Assembly (NCBI GenBank): GCA_038496675.1
Contig: CM076666.1
Coordinates: 16,041,606 to 16,105,605 of the forward strand
Source: Rachycentron canadum
Taxonomy: Eukaryota; Chordata; Actinopteri; Carangiformes; Rachycentridae
Length of the DNA stretch: 64,000 nucleotides
Direction of reading: 5' to 3'
The position numbers and the translations under genes were made by a program. Below, piece by piece: positions 13,001 through 26,300 of the stretch; positions within the stretch are counted from its first letter, which is position 1; each line of letters starts with the position of its first letter. Below the pieces are notes generated by a model. The model worked only from the letters and a program-made list of their open reading frames with translations. It did not search any database and was not told the origin of the DNA.

Positions 13001-16000
13001 TGCTTTATCAGAACCTTCCCACTTCTGCCTGTTTTCTCACCCAAATACATCATCACAGAAAAGAGCTCCAGGGGAGTATTGCCGCACATAACATTTTTTT
13101 TTGTCTCCTTGTTCTAACTCAACGTGTAGACCCTGACTGCACTGTGAAATCTCCCCTTGCATGTCAAACAGTGTTTTTAGTTTGTTTTTTCCCTGTGTAT
13201 ATGAGTGCAGGTGCAGTTGAGAGAGATTGTGACATGGTCGCGCGCATGTGTGTGTGTGTATGGGGATGCGTGTGCCTGTGCTGTACATAATGTGTATAAT
13301 GGTCTCACTCTGCAGAATGGCAGCAATGTAACATTCAAACAGTTCCACTGAGCTCTATTGCCAGGGGCCCAAGACATCAGTGGAAACCATCATCAGCACC
13401 CCACTATATGGCATAGTGATTGTTAACTTAACATGAAGATATACGATTGGCCCCCATTATGCTGACAGCGACACACACACACACACACTCACACACACAC
13501 GGACAACTGAAAGACATCTGAACACTCAGGACACTCACACATACAGGAATGGTACATTTTTGTCATGAAAATTTCAACATCGTCTGTAAGAGGTAAATAA
13601 CAACCCACAGATTTAGCTAATTTTGCCGAAAGTAGTTTCTGATGATTTAATGTACAAAATTTGTACCAACTGAGACAGAAGTGAGGGTAACCTAATTCAA
13701 TTAAGGTGGTAATATTGATTGTGGCACCTTGATGGTATATGGGAAATGACACGCAACATGAAGTGCATTTTGATGATTTGGGTTAAAAAATTGTCCTTGT
13801 GTTGGTACAACAGGTAGGGGTACACAAAGCTTCCATAATGTATTTGAGGTACTGGCCCAGAGACAATCTTTTTTGCTCCAAAAACACAATTGTAACTTTA
13901 TTTTTTTTTTGGGTCAGACTTGCACAAAATCTGAGAGAATGAATCAAAGGCAGAAAAGGGAGTTTTTGTGCTGCCTTATTTGCTTTTTCAACATTCAGTA
14001 AGAATCAAATGCAAAAGCAACAAGCGTCAGGTCCATAATCTCTTGACTCAGCTCAAGAGTCGTGGTAGAGTACTGACACTGAGGATGGGATGTAAGCGGC
14101 CTCTTAACATCGTTTTTTATTTTATTTTTTTTTATTTTTTAACGAGTCTCTCAATCTCGCAGCAGGAGCCCACTCTGTAATTAGCAGCTGACTTTCAGAT
14201 CCTCTCCTGTCTCTACTCATGCCACACATGGGATTGGACAGGACACCAGGGGGATTCAGATGGAGAGATAGAAAAAGAGAGGCAGAGAATGAGAGAGAAT
14301 TCCTCTCTGTGGAAATGATGTTGTCCTCCCACGCAAGAGCACTGGCAGGCAGTTCTTGGACGAAAGGCTTTGTCTGCTCATTAGATAAGCAGGAAAGCAG
14401 CAGGAGTCTTGCAAGCTGTCTCTCTTTATCTGTCTCATTCCCTCTCAAACACAAACATACACACACATACTGTATGCGGACACAAACGGACATACATGCA
14501 CCAACACATTCAGATTGTCGCTACCCGAATGATGCACATAAAAGCACAAACATCTTTAATTGCTGAACTGGCACATATATAAGTAGCAAGCCTGATGCAC
14601 AAACTCACAATTTCAAAATGACATATTTTCCTCTTCCATTTCCTTCACCTCAAGCTTGAATGCCACTTTCTCATTAATATTCAACATTCAACACAGCTTC
14701 TTCCCAAATTCTGCCATGTAATCAAACGTCTTTAACCCAATACAGCCATGATCACTTCGCACAGTTCAAAGAATCCGCGGGGCCTAATCCCGTCTAATTT
14801 CTTGTGTGTTTTGGTTCTCGAGATGAGGTTCTGCCATCGCTGCTGCTCAGTGGCAAAATGTAATGTGTAATATGCAATAATCCTTCGCGCTGCCACCACC
14901 AAAGCAGTGAAAAAGCGGATTGTGATGGAAATCATCGCCACTGATACATAATCCCCACCACAGGTGAGCAAGTCACTATTCATGGCATGTCCCTGTTTTT
15001 ACTGAAAGGACGGTGGTGGAATGTGTAGACAAGAGGACATTTAAAGGATTCAATGACGGGAGAATTAATTTACATAACACTGCACTTTTTTTAGGTTTGA
15101 ATGATTGCCTTCCATCCAACCAGTCACCCATTTCTGGTTGCTGGAACCTTTAACAACCTACAATGTAAGGTCTGTCAGGAAAATTTCTGATTCAACAAAA
15201 ACTTTAAGGGCCTATTTTATAAAATACTTTTCAATTGAAGCTTTGATATCTATAAAAAGATACATTTTTGATTTTAAGTAACAAAAAAAAACCCATCACA
15301 GACTGAGTGATGTATTAAAAATATACATTTCAGGTAAACACCAAAAAAAAGTCCTGTAAGGTTTGACCATGGGTCCGGGTGGACGCATATTCTATATATA
15401 TATATATTCAATATGGACCTTTAAAAGAATAATACAATATAGCTTGTTTCAAATAAACTTCAATCTATTTTCTTTTTGTGGTTTTAACAGCATGACACAT
15501 TTATTACAATAAAGCCCTTAATGTGTGTACAGCTTGTGTTGATGAGTGCGTGCATGCATACTTGCCTGTGTGTGCATGTACACGCTGCGGTGACAGGGCC
15601 TTACCTTGGCCGGGGTCTCCCTGGCAGTTTCTGAGTCTGACCAGCGATGTTTGAGCTGGGAGGAGCTGGGTACACACTCACAGAACGTCTGCATGGGACA
15701 AACAGACAAGGGCCACCAGTGTTGGCGTTTGTTCAAGTCACATGTGCAATCAAGCATGCAAGCACATGGGCACAAACACACGCACGCACGCACGCACGCA
15801 CGTACATGCATACATGCACAAATACACACAGAGTAACACAGGTTTTTGGATCAGTGTTTAAATTTTACATTTTCTACACCAGACCCTCGGATGTAATATA
15901 AGATCATTCTAAAGAGATAAATGGTGCTGGTGCTGATAAACTTCAACTACCTACACAAATAACTGCACAATTACAGACTGATCTGAATAGGCATCTGTGC

Positions 16001-19000
16001 ATCTCAAAGGTATCATTGAATTCAATAGTTTATGACAGGCTCAATGCATCTTCCAAGAGACAGCTTTTCAAATCCTCAGTACAGACAGTTTCCTACAACT
16101 CCAAAGAAGAGCAATGAAAAGGGGTATTTCAATGAATGTGAGTGGGTTCTGCATGTACATAGAAGAAAGCATTCTCATATGCCGGATTTTAAGTGCTTCA
16201 GCAGATAGTATGTGCTTGTATGTGCATGTGTCTGGGAGTACTTTTAGCAGCTGCAGAGATAAAAGCAGAGTAATTATGAAAGTGGGGGCTTTCTAACTGC
16301 TCCAGGAGAGCACATCATTCCGTGACCTTAAACATTGCTGCTCCCACTGTGGAATTGCTCAATTAGCCTGGGACAATAACACCAACACAAAAGCATGCAC
16401 ACGTGGGCAAATGTGCACACAAACAACTGCCTACTTAAGAATGGATGCAGTAAACATTAGCAATTAATGCATCAGAATGTGTTCTCTCTCCGAGCATACA
16501 AGTCTGTGTGTATGTGAATGTACGTGACTGAGACTAAATATGCACTTTACACTTGTTACATGACACACGTGTTAAACAACATCAAAACAAAATCACTTTG
16601 GATGAAGGTAAGAGTGACTCCTTTCACCTTTGCGTCATTTGATTTGATTTTAATGTCGCAAATATTAATTTTTTTTCTGAGTGTGTGGAAATGCACATCT
16701 GTGTGTAGATGTGTGTGCACACATTTGCAGTCATGCAGCAGTGGATCTTTGTAAGTTTTGTCAGTTAATAGTGAGTGTGAATCGCTGCGTATGCGGCTCA
16801 CATAGTCATTGTTATGATGGCTGACCAACAGTTCACCCCTTTGCTTTAAGCATTCATTCTCTTCCAACGTGTAAGACAGCAAGAGAGGGGGAAAAAAAGC
16901 AGGCAGCAATAGAGAGGAGGGTGAGAGAGGTGTGTGTGTGTGTGTGGGGGGGTGATTTAGGAGAGGTGTGTTGAATTCTAATGAGCAGCCTTAGGGTCAG
17001 TTAGAAATCTATGTCTGGTCTGCCTAAAACATTGCAGCTGTCTGTGCTCACAGCACACAGAGGAGCTATAGAGCTACTATATAAACACAGACTTCACAGT
17101 AATGTGGCTAACAAGAAACTACACAGTTGAGTAAATTGGAATGAATATTTATGTTGTTAAAAAACAAGAATGAAAATAGTTGCCTGCACTTTACACTGTT
17201 GCAGAAGTTCACAGGTGTGTGTGTGCTCCAATACAGATTTGCAGCCAAAGTTATACACCTCACTGCAGGATGGCAAAGACATGGCAAAATATACACCATC
17301 TAACACACATGAGCACATGCAGACAGAACAAAGGTTGTGCTTTGCAGCTGCAACCCACTCGGATCACTGACACACAGCCTTCCCATTACACCGAGCAGCA
17401 CGTATCAGAGCTTTAGTTTGTTCAACCCCCTGCCTACTAATGCTCACACTGGGGTTCTTTGCTGCCTGTGCACACGCACCTATACGCATGCAATCACAGT
17501 GACACAACCAGTATCTGTGGGGCTTCTTTTTGGCAGTGGTCCAGGGGTGGGCATGACTGCTTGGCAGTGTTTGTCTAGTCCTAATCTGACTCCACAAGCT
17601 CCACCAGCAGAGAGGATTTACTCTTAATAGAATATTTGGGCTTTTTATTGGTTGGACCTTACACGCAGAATCCTATCTGATGAGCCACGTCTTAGAAGAC
17701 AGGATGGGCTCAGACACATCCTGGGTGTGACTGAATGTCTACGTGCTCTCTTTTTGAATGAGCGTACCTACGTGTTTGCATGCGTGCATGTGTGGACATA
17801 AATCTTCAAGGCAGGAACCCCAGCACTATCTTAGAATTGGATTGTTTGAATGTGTTGTTCCTGGAATATATTTGCTCACTTTGCTGAATACCTCTTACGT
17901 GTGTGTGTATGTGTGTGCATGTGTGTGTGTGACAGGGACTTTAGCAAGGTGTGTTTAAGCCTACTGCTCACTAATCCGATGGAGTGGAAGAGGCTTTGCA
18001 CATATTCACTTGTGGGCTTTCTAATCATTTAACGGGACTTGCAGACTGCTAAATGAGGGGAATAAGACTGACAGCATGAGGAAAAATAGGGTGTTAAAAA
18101 GGAAACAGGAAGAAAATAAAAAGCACAAGCACATCCTGTTATAGGTGTGAAGGCCCTTACACAGTTCATCCGAGGTTCACACAGAAGATTTCTAAACGCC
18201 GCTGGGAAACAGAAGGGTTAATAGTGAGTAAATGAGGGAATGGAGCTGATTTGTTCCAGAGCAAACGGTGAGGATTTCCAGCCAGTAGTTAGAAATGAGG
18301 AAGCTGTTAAGATAAATGCTGAAACACCTTTAAATTCATAACATGTCAGGGGATGTTTTATCTTACCGTGGTTTTGTATTGGCTGAATGGAACTGGAGAG
18401 TTCATTTCTAAACCTGTGGGGTGTTCTGTATTTCAATAGAAAGATAACTTATTTTGTTTCTCCTTTGACATACATACATACATACATAACAACAGATTCA
18501 TTTTTAGGCGGATATGTAACCCTTTACTATGAGGTAAATACTGTATAACTCCCTCAGCTCTTCAAGCTTTACATAGCAAATGAAGAATATGTATAGTATG
18601 TCTACTTAGATGTGAGTATTAATTAAACTGACAGTAAGAGTTGTTTTGAGGATTGTCTTTCTGCCACTACTGAGCTAATGAATCACAGACTAATGATGCA
18701 ATGATGATGATAAGGAGAAACAAAACTAGTAGCCTAATATATGTAAAAAGGATGTTATTGGCAGTGATGTAGCAATGCACAGTACATTGATTATGTCTCC
18801 CTGTAACGTAAGGGATTATGATTTAAAACTCAGTAACTGCATTAGTTAATAATCCCAGTTTTGTAGGAAATACAATTTCTAGCTAGCTAGAAATTTTTTT
18901 TTTTTTTTTTTTTTGAGTGAATGAAATGCGACATTTAAAGTACAGCGAAGTCGCCAGGATTAGGGTGGAACACAACACAGAACAGGGTTTGTATCCAGTC

Positions 19001-22000
19001 CAGTGGTTAGGCTTAGGCAACAAAAGCACTTTGGTTAAGATTAGGGAAATGCTGTGGTTTTTGTTAAATGTAAGCTCTCATGACCCATAGGGGTGTATAC
19101 AGTGGCAGGTGTATCGGGGCTATGATAGTAAACACAGTTATGGCGGTGGAACGCTCATGGTTTGGTTAGGTTTAGGCATAAAGTCTAACAGATAAGGTTT
19201 AGACAAAAAAGATGTGTTGGGTTAGAAATAAGTACATCCTGAAGGTTAAAGGACCTTGATAAACATATTTCGGTTGTTGAACAGTGGTTGTGTGTAACTG
19301 GCATCTAACAATCAGGAATGGGTTAGTTTTGTCCAGAGTTGCACAGTGTGCGTATTTACCAGTGAGCCTCCCTATGAGGGTGGAACATCTGGACAGCTGT
19401 TTAGTTACTAACATTAAGCTAGCTGCTGTTGATCAGTGTGTACCTCTGAAAAACATTTTTTTCATTGGTTCTCACTTGACAAGAGCTTCAGAGCTCTTGT
19501 TGAGTAAAAGAATGAAGTAAAACTCTGAATTTGCCACGTGTCTTCTAGACTGCAAGTAAACTGCTGTTAATGCTAACACTGGCTATGTAGCGATAGCAGA
19601 ACTTACAAATAGCTCCTTCAACTTATTAAAGAATTCTTAAAGAGTTCTTTAGTTTATATTCATTAGAAATTAATCCTTTATGTTTCCTCTAATATAAGTT
19701 CATGTATAACCAATTAGCCAAGATTTGCAGCAGATGGTTAGATGTGGTGGATGACAAAACATGCTGTTATGTGACCTTTCACACCATTTCTGTAGTTTAC
19801 CATATTGAATTCATTTCCCTAACCAAAAGAGAAGATATTTAATTTGTAGTAGATATGGTTTGAAGAAAAATACTGCATTGAATCATTTAAAAGTAGGCCA
19901 TAATAGCACTATGCAGTTTAGACAAAATAATATTGCAACCTTCACCACCTCCTCCATAAAACAAAATAAAATTCAAACAACAGTGACAAACAGAAGACTG
20001 TTGCATGGACTGCTGAATATGATGAGAGAGGTGTTTACTTTGCCAACATCTATATTCTGTTCTGCAGAGCACAGACGTTTGGGTCTGGAAATTTTAGAGG
20101 ACACTGCCATTGTGGATGTGATGGGCGGCACAGCAGCTTTTATGGGCTTCAAAAGGACTATTCCCCAAACAGTTGATGGCTGATGACAATGTTGGACACT
20201 TCGGATTACTTTGCCACTGGCACACAAATAATAGTTATATGTAGAAGGAGAGACACGACTGTCATTTGCCAACAATACTAAGTATATGAGGTAAGACATC
20301 CATTAATGGCAGATCCATCAATGGACTATTATCTGTGCTGTGCACATTGTATTTGTACTTTTCATTTGCTTATTGGCTAAGCAGAGTGAATAAGGGAATA
20401 TCTGCTCATGAGTTTTTTTATGCAGCTGTTTTTCAATTTCTATATTCAGAGGATTTCCTCTCCTTTACTGATTGGTTCCATCTGCTCAGAGATTAGTTAT
20501 TTCAGAGGTGTAAATAAAATATCTTTTAGCACACCTTATCAAGACTGCCCTCTGGCCAAAACAAAACAAATACATCTAAACATGCCACAGTTTGAACAGG
20601 CAGTGGGTTGCTATACACAAATCAAAGAAAAATGCATGAAGTGGGTTGATATTTGTGAAACTAAAGGGAGTTGTTATTTTGAATACAGGATTCTAGATTT
20701 ACGTTTAAAAATTTAATAACCAAGAGGAGAGCTGCAGGAGGCGGTGTATTTATATTATGTCCAAAGCAAACCAAGAAAAAAAAACCCAAGGATCATTATT
20801 TTTCACTTTATTTAGCAGATCTGCGTGAATCTGAATGTCTTCTGTGTAAGAGTTGTGTCCTCAAGTGAGCACACTACATAAACTGTAGTAGATTTGCTAA
20901 ACACAATGAACTGCATAAGCTAAAACGTGCACACACAAACAGTGAGAGAAATGCTCTTCACCTTCACAATAAGACAGCGTGCAGAAAAAGAGGAGGGACG
21001 AGGGGCCTGCGGGAGACCAAGGGAGATGAGTTCAATCCTAAGAGACAAATCACCCGCTCTACCCTCCACTGCTTGTCCTTGGAGCTCACACTGCAATCGG
21101 CCACACACAGGGAGTGAGTCTGTCACCCACTGTCCCTGAGACGCGTGCACGCACTGGAATGCAAAAACATATCACCGAGGCCGCGATCACAAAGCACACA
21201 ATCACTGTGAGGTCAGAACGGCTGCTTTGTGAGCGTGAAGTGAAACGGCAAGATTGAAAGAGGACTTTCAATTTTGTACGGGTGTTATGGCTTATATTGT
21301 TGCCTCTCCTCTCTCAGGACACAGATGATTTGAAACTGCTCCTGCTCACGTTCCCTTGTCTAATCATGTTAATTTATTAGAGCCTAAATAAGTCAAGGTT
21401 GCAAACATGTAGATATTTAAAAAGCTCATCCACCCTTACATTTACATATTTCAACTAATTGGCACTAACTTTTTTTCTTTTTCGTTGTCTTTAATGACCT
21501 TCTCCCCAAATACTGATCCTGCATTTGGAGATTCATTAACAATATTTGTTTCTTTTTCCTCATATTTTTCTGGAGTTTTTCCCCTGTCCTCTTTAAGGAG
21601 CCTCAGCTAAAACAGGAACTGTTGCCACTGGGGGTTTGTATGAGGCCCATTGAGACATTGAATGTGATATTGTGCTATACAAATAAACTTGACTTGTCTT
21701 GACTTGAAATTAAACTTTCATGCTCAAGATGCAGGCCAAGTAAGGAGAATTTTGAGTATGACTGCATAAAATGCCAAAAACAGAAACCTCAAGCGCATCA
21801 ACACATACAGCACACACCCATTCTTCTTGCTCTAATAAGGGCTTATAAATGCAAAAGAAGCACTTCTGTGATAGTAAAAATATTCTTATTGTGTGGCAAG
21901 TGTCCCAAATAACACAATGGCCACATCACTGATGCTGCTTCATCACACACTAACAGAGATATCTGCCTTTGTTAAAGGTACATAGTCATTATCACATGAA

Positions 22001-23308
22001 ATAGAAAGGTAGTTATCATGCTATTTGCTTTACCTTTTGTCAGGAATAATCAAAATGATTCTCATCTCATTTTTACTTCACAGGTTCACAGCTCTTTCTA
22101 CCTCCTTTCTAGTCCCCACTTAAATTTCTCCTTTTGAAACTGTGGGCCACTTACAGTCCTGATTGCAGTTGCAAGCACAGTTAAGTGCACCAGCGCAATC
22201 ATGCACAAGATCCACTCATACCTAGACACACAAACACATACATGCGCATGCCTTTGTGCGCTGCTTACACAGATGGCATTAAAAGACAAGATGGATCTCC
22301 GCCCTACAGCCATGCTATTTTAATAGCAGCGTGATAAGAAGGCAGACACTCCTTAATGTGTACATTTGCATACATCGCTATGTGCACATCAGGCAGGGGC
22401 TCATAAATAATACATGCATGTTATGGATACTGGTGTCTGCACGTCATGGTATAGCTACCTTGAAAAAATGAGTTATAGTTGCAGCTCCAGTAGCGTATCA
22501 TGGCAGCCTCACGTGTGTGTGTGTATATGTATGTGTGTGTGTGTGTGTGTGTGTGCATCTCTATCTGTCTCTTTGTGTCCATCGATCTCTCTGTGTGTCT
22601 ATGACTGTAACTGTATGCAGGGGATACCCTATACCTGGTAGTTTGACCTTGGTGAAGAGGTCTGATTTTCATGCTGGCGGTGTGAGACAAATGCAATGTT
22701 TGCTCTTTTACACCTTCTGTGGTGGATATTTGTGTGTATGTATGGGCGTCGGTGTGTGTGCCATAGTTAATTTATGTGAATAACTGCATGTGCTAGCTTT
22801 GGTGTGTGTGCATGTGTGTGGCACTGCGTGACAGAAGAATGTGTTGGGTGAGTGCTATTGGGTGGTAAGTGCTGTGTGTTCACCCTCTCCCTGAGGAGAG
22901 GTTGTGCTGCGGTGGATATAGGTCTTCTAAGGTCATGGGTTTCTACAGAAACTCAACTTAGTGAAGTTGTGTTATCACAAACAAACAAACAAAACACTTC
23001 CCTTAACCTATGGAGTGCAATATCTCACCTTTCTATGCTTTCTAAGCTGATCTATCTGTTCTATCCTGAAAAGTGGCCATGGCAGTCATGTATCTGACTG
23101 GAGTCAGTTATAAAGCTACCCAGCATGCCAACAGTGTAGTGCTGCGGCTGTAGCGACACTACTCGTAAATACAAAAGCAATTTTCTCAAAAGGGTCTTCA
23201 GTATAATGGAAGCATTCCACATTCCTGTGCAAAATAACCCTTCCCTACCGATGGTGAACTACTCTGAAATGGGCATGTGTGGACATCCTGAAGGGGCCTC
23301 TTGATGCT

Positions 23309-23361
<53 letters not shown>

Positions 23362-26300
23362 TGTGTGTGTGAGAGAGATTTGGTGTGAGTACAAGTAAGT
23401 GTTTTGAAATTATGAAAGAAAAGACAGATAAATGCAAAAGAGCATGAGAGGGAAACGACTCTCACTAACTGCCAGATAGTAACTTTACATTGTAACATTA
23501 CAAATAAATAAAAATGAAGTAAAAAGTGATTGGGCATCATGCATCAGATACTTAACCCACCACTGCAATAAATAATACACGCACACGTAAGCACTGCTTT
23601 CCATTTCATGAGGAAAGCAATGGAAAGCCACCTTAGTGGAAACTATTACTGTCAAAAAGAGTGTGAAATTAACTACCAGGCAGATACACTTCCCAGATCC
23701 AGGTTGAATGTAGAATATATATTACATTTTTTTCTTTCTTTTCCTTTCTTCTTTTCACTTAAACTGTTGATATTATGGCCCTCACATTTGAAGAATCTTA
23801 ACTAAGCTTTTCACGAACTACATGAAGGCTCGTGTACCTGCCAAATTTAGAGTCATCCTGACCTGTGGTTCATGAGATTTCCTTTTTCATGCAGTTGCTC
23901 AGAAACACCAGATAGTAAATTTAATGAGTGCTCTTGGGAAAAATATTTCAAATGCTTTGCACTTCCTCAGTGTTGTGGAGTGCAACATTGTAATCTGATG
24001 TGTAACATTATCCAGAAATCATCCAGCAAGTTAACACTTCATACACAGATATTCTTAAATGCTTACTGTAGCACAATTCAAAAAAGCTGTGACATTAACA
24101 CACTGAGGGCACAATTAATGGAACCCAAATTGTAACCTAGCATAGCTGGTAAAATACAAGTGCAGTGTAGAAGATATGTAAAATGGACGCACACTTTATT
24201 CTGAAAAGCTAAGATCTAAAGTTAACAGTCTGAATCCTTGGGAGTCAGGAGCTGGCAAACATGAGAGCAGAAGCAGAGGATGGCTCTTTGGCTGTTTGTA
24301 AAAAAGAAAAAAAAAACATTTTTTTCCATGAATGCAGTAAAGCAATGTCAAAGAAAATGGAATCCAAATGAAGACTCTGAGGGAGGCGAGGACTAAATCA
24401 AAGTGGAGTTACTGCATAAATAGACCAGATGAGTGTGGTTAGCAGGTGCGTAACATCAGTCACACTGGATGTAACAGACAAGCTATTCACCATGTTTACC
24501 CAAATGGAACAATATAATTACTCACAACCAGTTCATGTCTGACAGGTTTTTTCATACTAACTTGCCACAATGTGTAGGACCATAAATTTGTGGGTGAAAC
24601 GAATAAGAATATATTCTTTCCGGATCACAGCCCTTAGCTGAGCTGCTAAATAAGCTTAATAAGAGTTCCTATGGAGATTACTGAGGCTGAGTGATGTTGC
24701 AAATGTGCTATCAAACTTTTCGCAGCACAAAACTGTGTTACTTTCATTTTGACTGATTAATTGACATGTCACCGTGAAACACACACAGATCCTTACAATC
24801 TGCGTATTTCACATATGTCACAAAGCAAGTGTAAGTGATAATGGCAAGCATGTTTATATAGTGGGCCCATTCTGAAAATGTGGAAACTTTAAAACGAAAG
24901 AACCACAGGAACTTAATTAATGCAGTCCTTTGCTGACAATTCCTCTGGAGTTACCAGATTAAACCACTTCATTAGTGTCTAGAGAGACAACAGACGAGAG
25001 ATGAGAAAGGCAGAGCTTGGGGAGAGAGGACTGTAAAGACAGAAGAAGAGTAAAAGCCTGCTTTGTTAGTGCACGAAGGAGACGCTTTCAAGCCAGTAAT
25101 TATGACGCAGAAAGAATATTATTATTTTTCCAGAATGCCAGAGGACTCCTAGTGTCTCCTAATAGTGATGGGTGACAATCTAATACACCACAGATATAAG
25201 TAGTGCATGGGGCTTAATTGGTGTTTTATACTTGGCTTGTCTGAACACATCGAGGCTCTTTCCTAAATGTGTCAAAAGTGCCTGCAACCTGTGATCCTGC
25301 TTGCAGGATGTGACAAATTTGAGAAAAGCAGAGAAAAGCAGTGTCACTGTGCATTTCGCACAATCTGACAGCTTGCAGTAATAAGCCTGAGGTATTGTGA
25401 GTGTTATAAAAACTGCTTAAGCCACTGTCACGTTTCACACTTCCCCAGGGGTCGTCCAACTATTTCATACCAATTCCACAATTAGATGGGGAGACTAAAT
25501 CAGAATAAAGATTTCCGCAGGTGACTTGGAGGAAGTTTTGTTGTCGACTGCTGCATGTGCTTACACGATAAAATGAGTAAAAAGTTCTGAATAGCAGAAG
25601 AAGTCAGAATCACAGTTGTTGTACTTGATATTACTCGGATGAATAACTTTCTATATTAATTTTAAAGTCGATAATGGCATTTCTGCTTTTAAGGACGGTA
25701 AACGACATAGCAGGGTATGTCAATTCAAATGACTTTTCATACATGAGTCACAGTGACAGAATAAATGATCCACTATAATGGATAAACCACTTTGCACCTT
25801 GTTGCTGCTTTTCCCAGTGTACTAGTGTGAACACGGTTTTATGGGAAATGAAGCATTCTCTGTATAACTCCTGTGGGAGAACTGCAGTGATGAGTTAAAA
25901 CATCTGGACTCCTAATGGAACCACAAAAGTTTTTCTTTTCTCTGTCAGCTCACATTTGCGTGCTCTCCTCACACAGTAATTTCCTTTCCTTGCTACTCAG
26001 CCAAAAAGTCAATTCAAGAAGCTTAGTATTCTGATTGAAATCATAAATCCATTTTATTCATTTCTAGATTTTCATTTTGTAAGATCTATCATTAAAAAAA
26101 AATGCTTCTGAAAGTTGAGTACGTGTTGCAGTGACATTTATAGTAAGCCACTGCAACCAAGTGATGTATCCTATAGCATCAGATGCAGAGGGAAGACTGT
26201 GTGACTGCAGCTCATGTGACAGATGTGATAAGCAAGCAGCACTTTATTCTAATAAACAGTGTTCGCCACCACCCCAATACTCTGATCAGCATTTGACCCA

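Larger units (their letters stand above)
11024..15604 (-). other. fibcd1: fibcd1 intron between optional exon 1b and exon 2 (4.6 kb)
   Basis: It runs from the donor AAG|GTAAGG of the optional exon to the acceptor of exon 2. It holds AT-rich unique-looking sequence, a 19-bp hairpin at 12.5 kb, a TTTA repeat near 12.70 kb, CA tracts near 12.84 and 13.47 kb, and a block with three TAATCC motifs near 14.8 kb. The stretch around 12.15-12.40 kb, with repeated ATGGGC and AGCCCAC words, resembles a degenerate dispersed or minisatellite-like repeat but I cannot name it. No other coding exon was recognised. Confidence 0.7.

Noticed and set aside
23198..23540. His/Thr-rich frames on the minus strand
   Set aside because: Derived from the GT microsatellite at 23311-23370.
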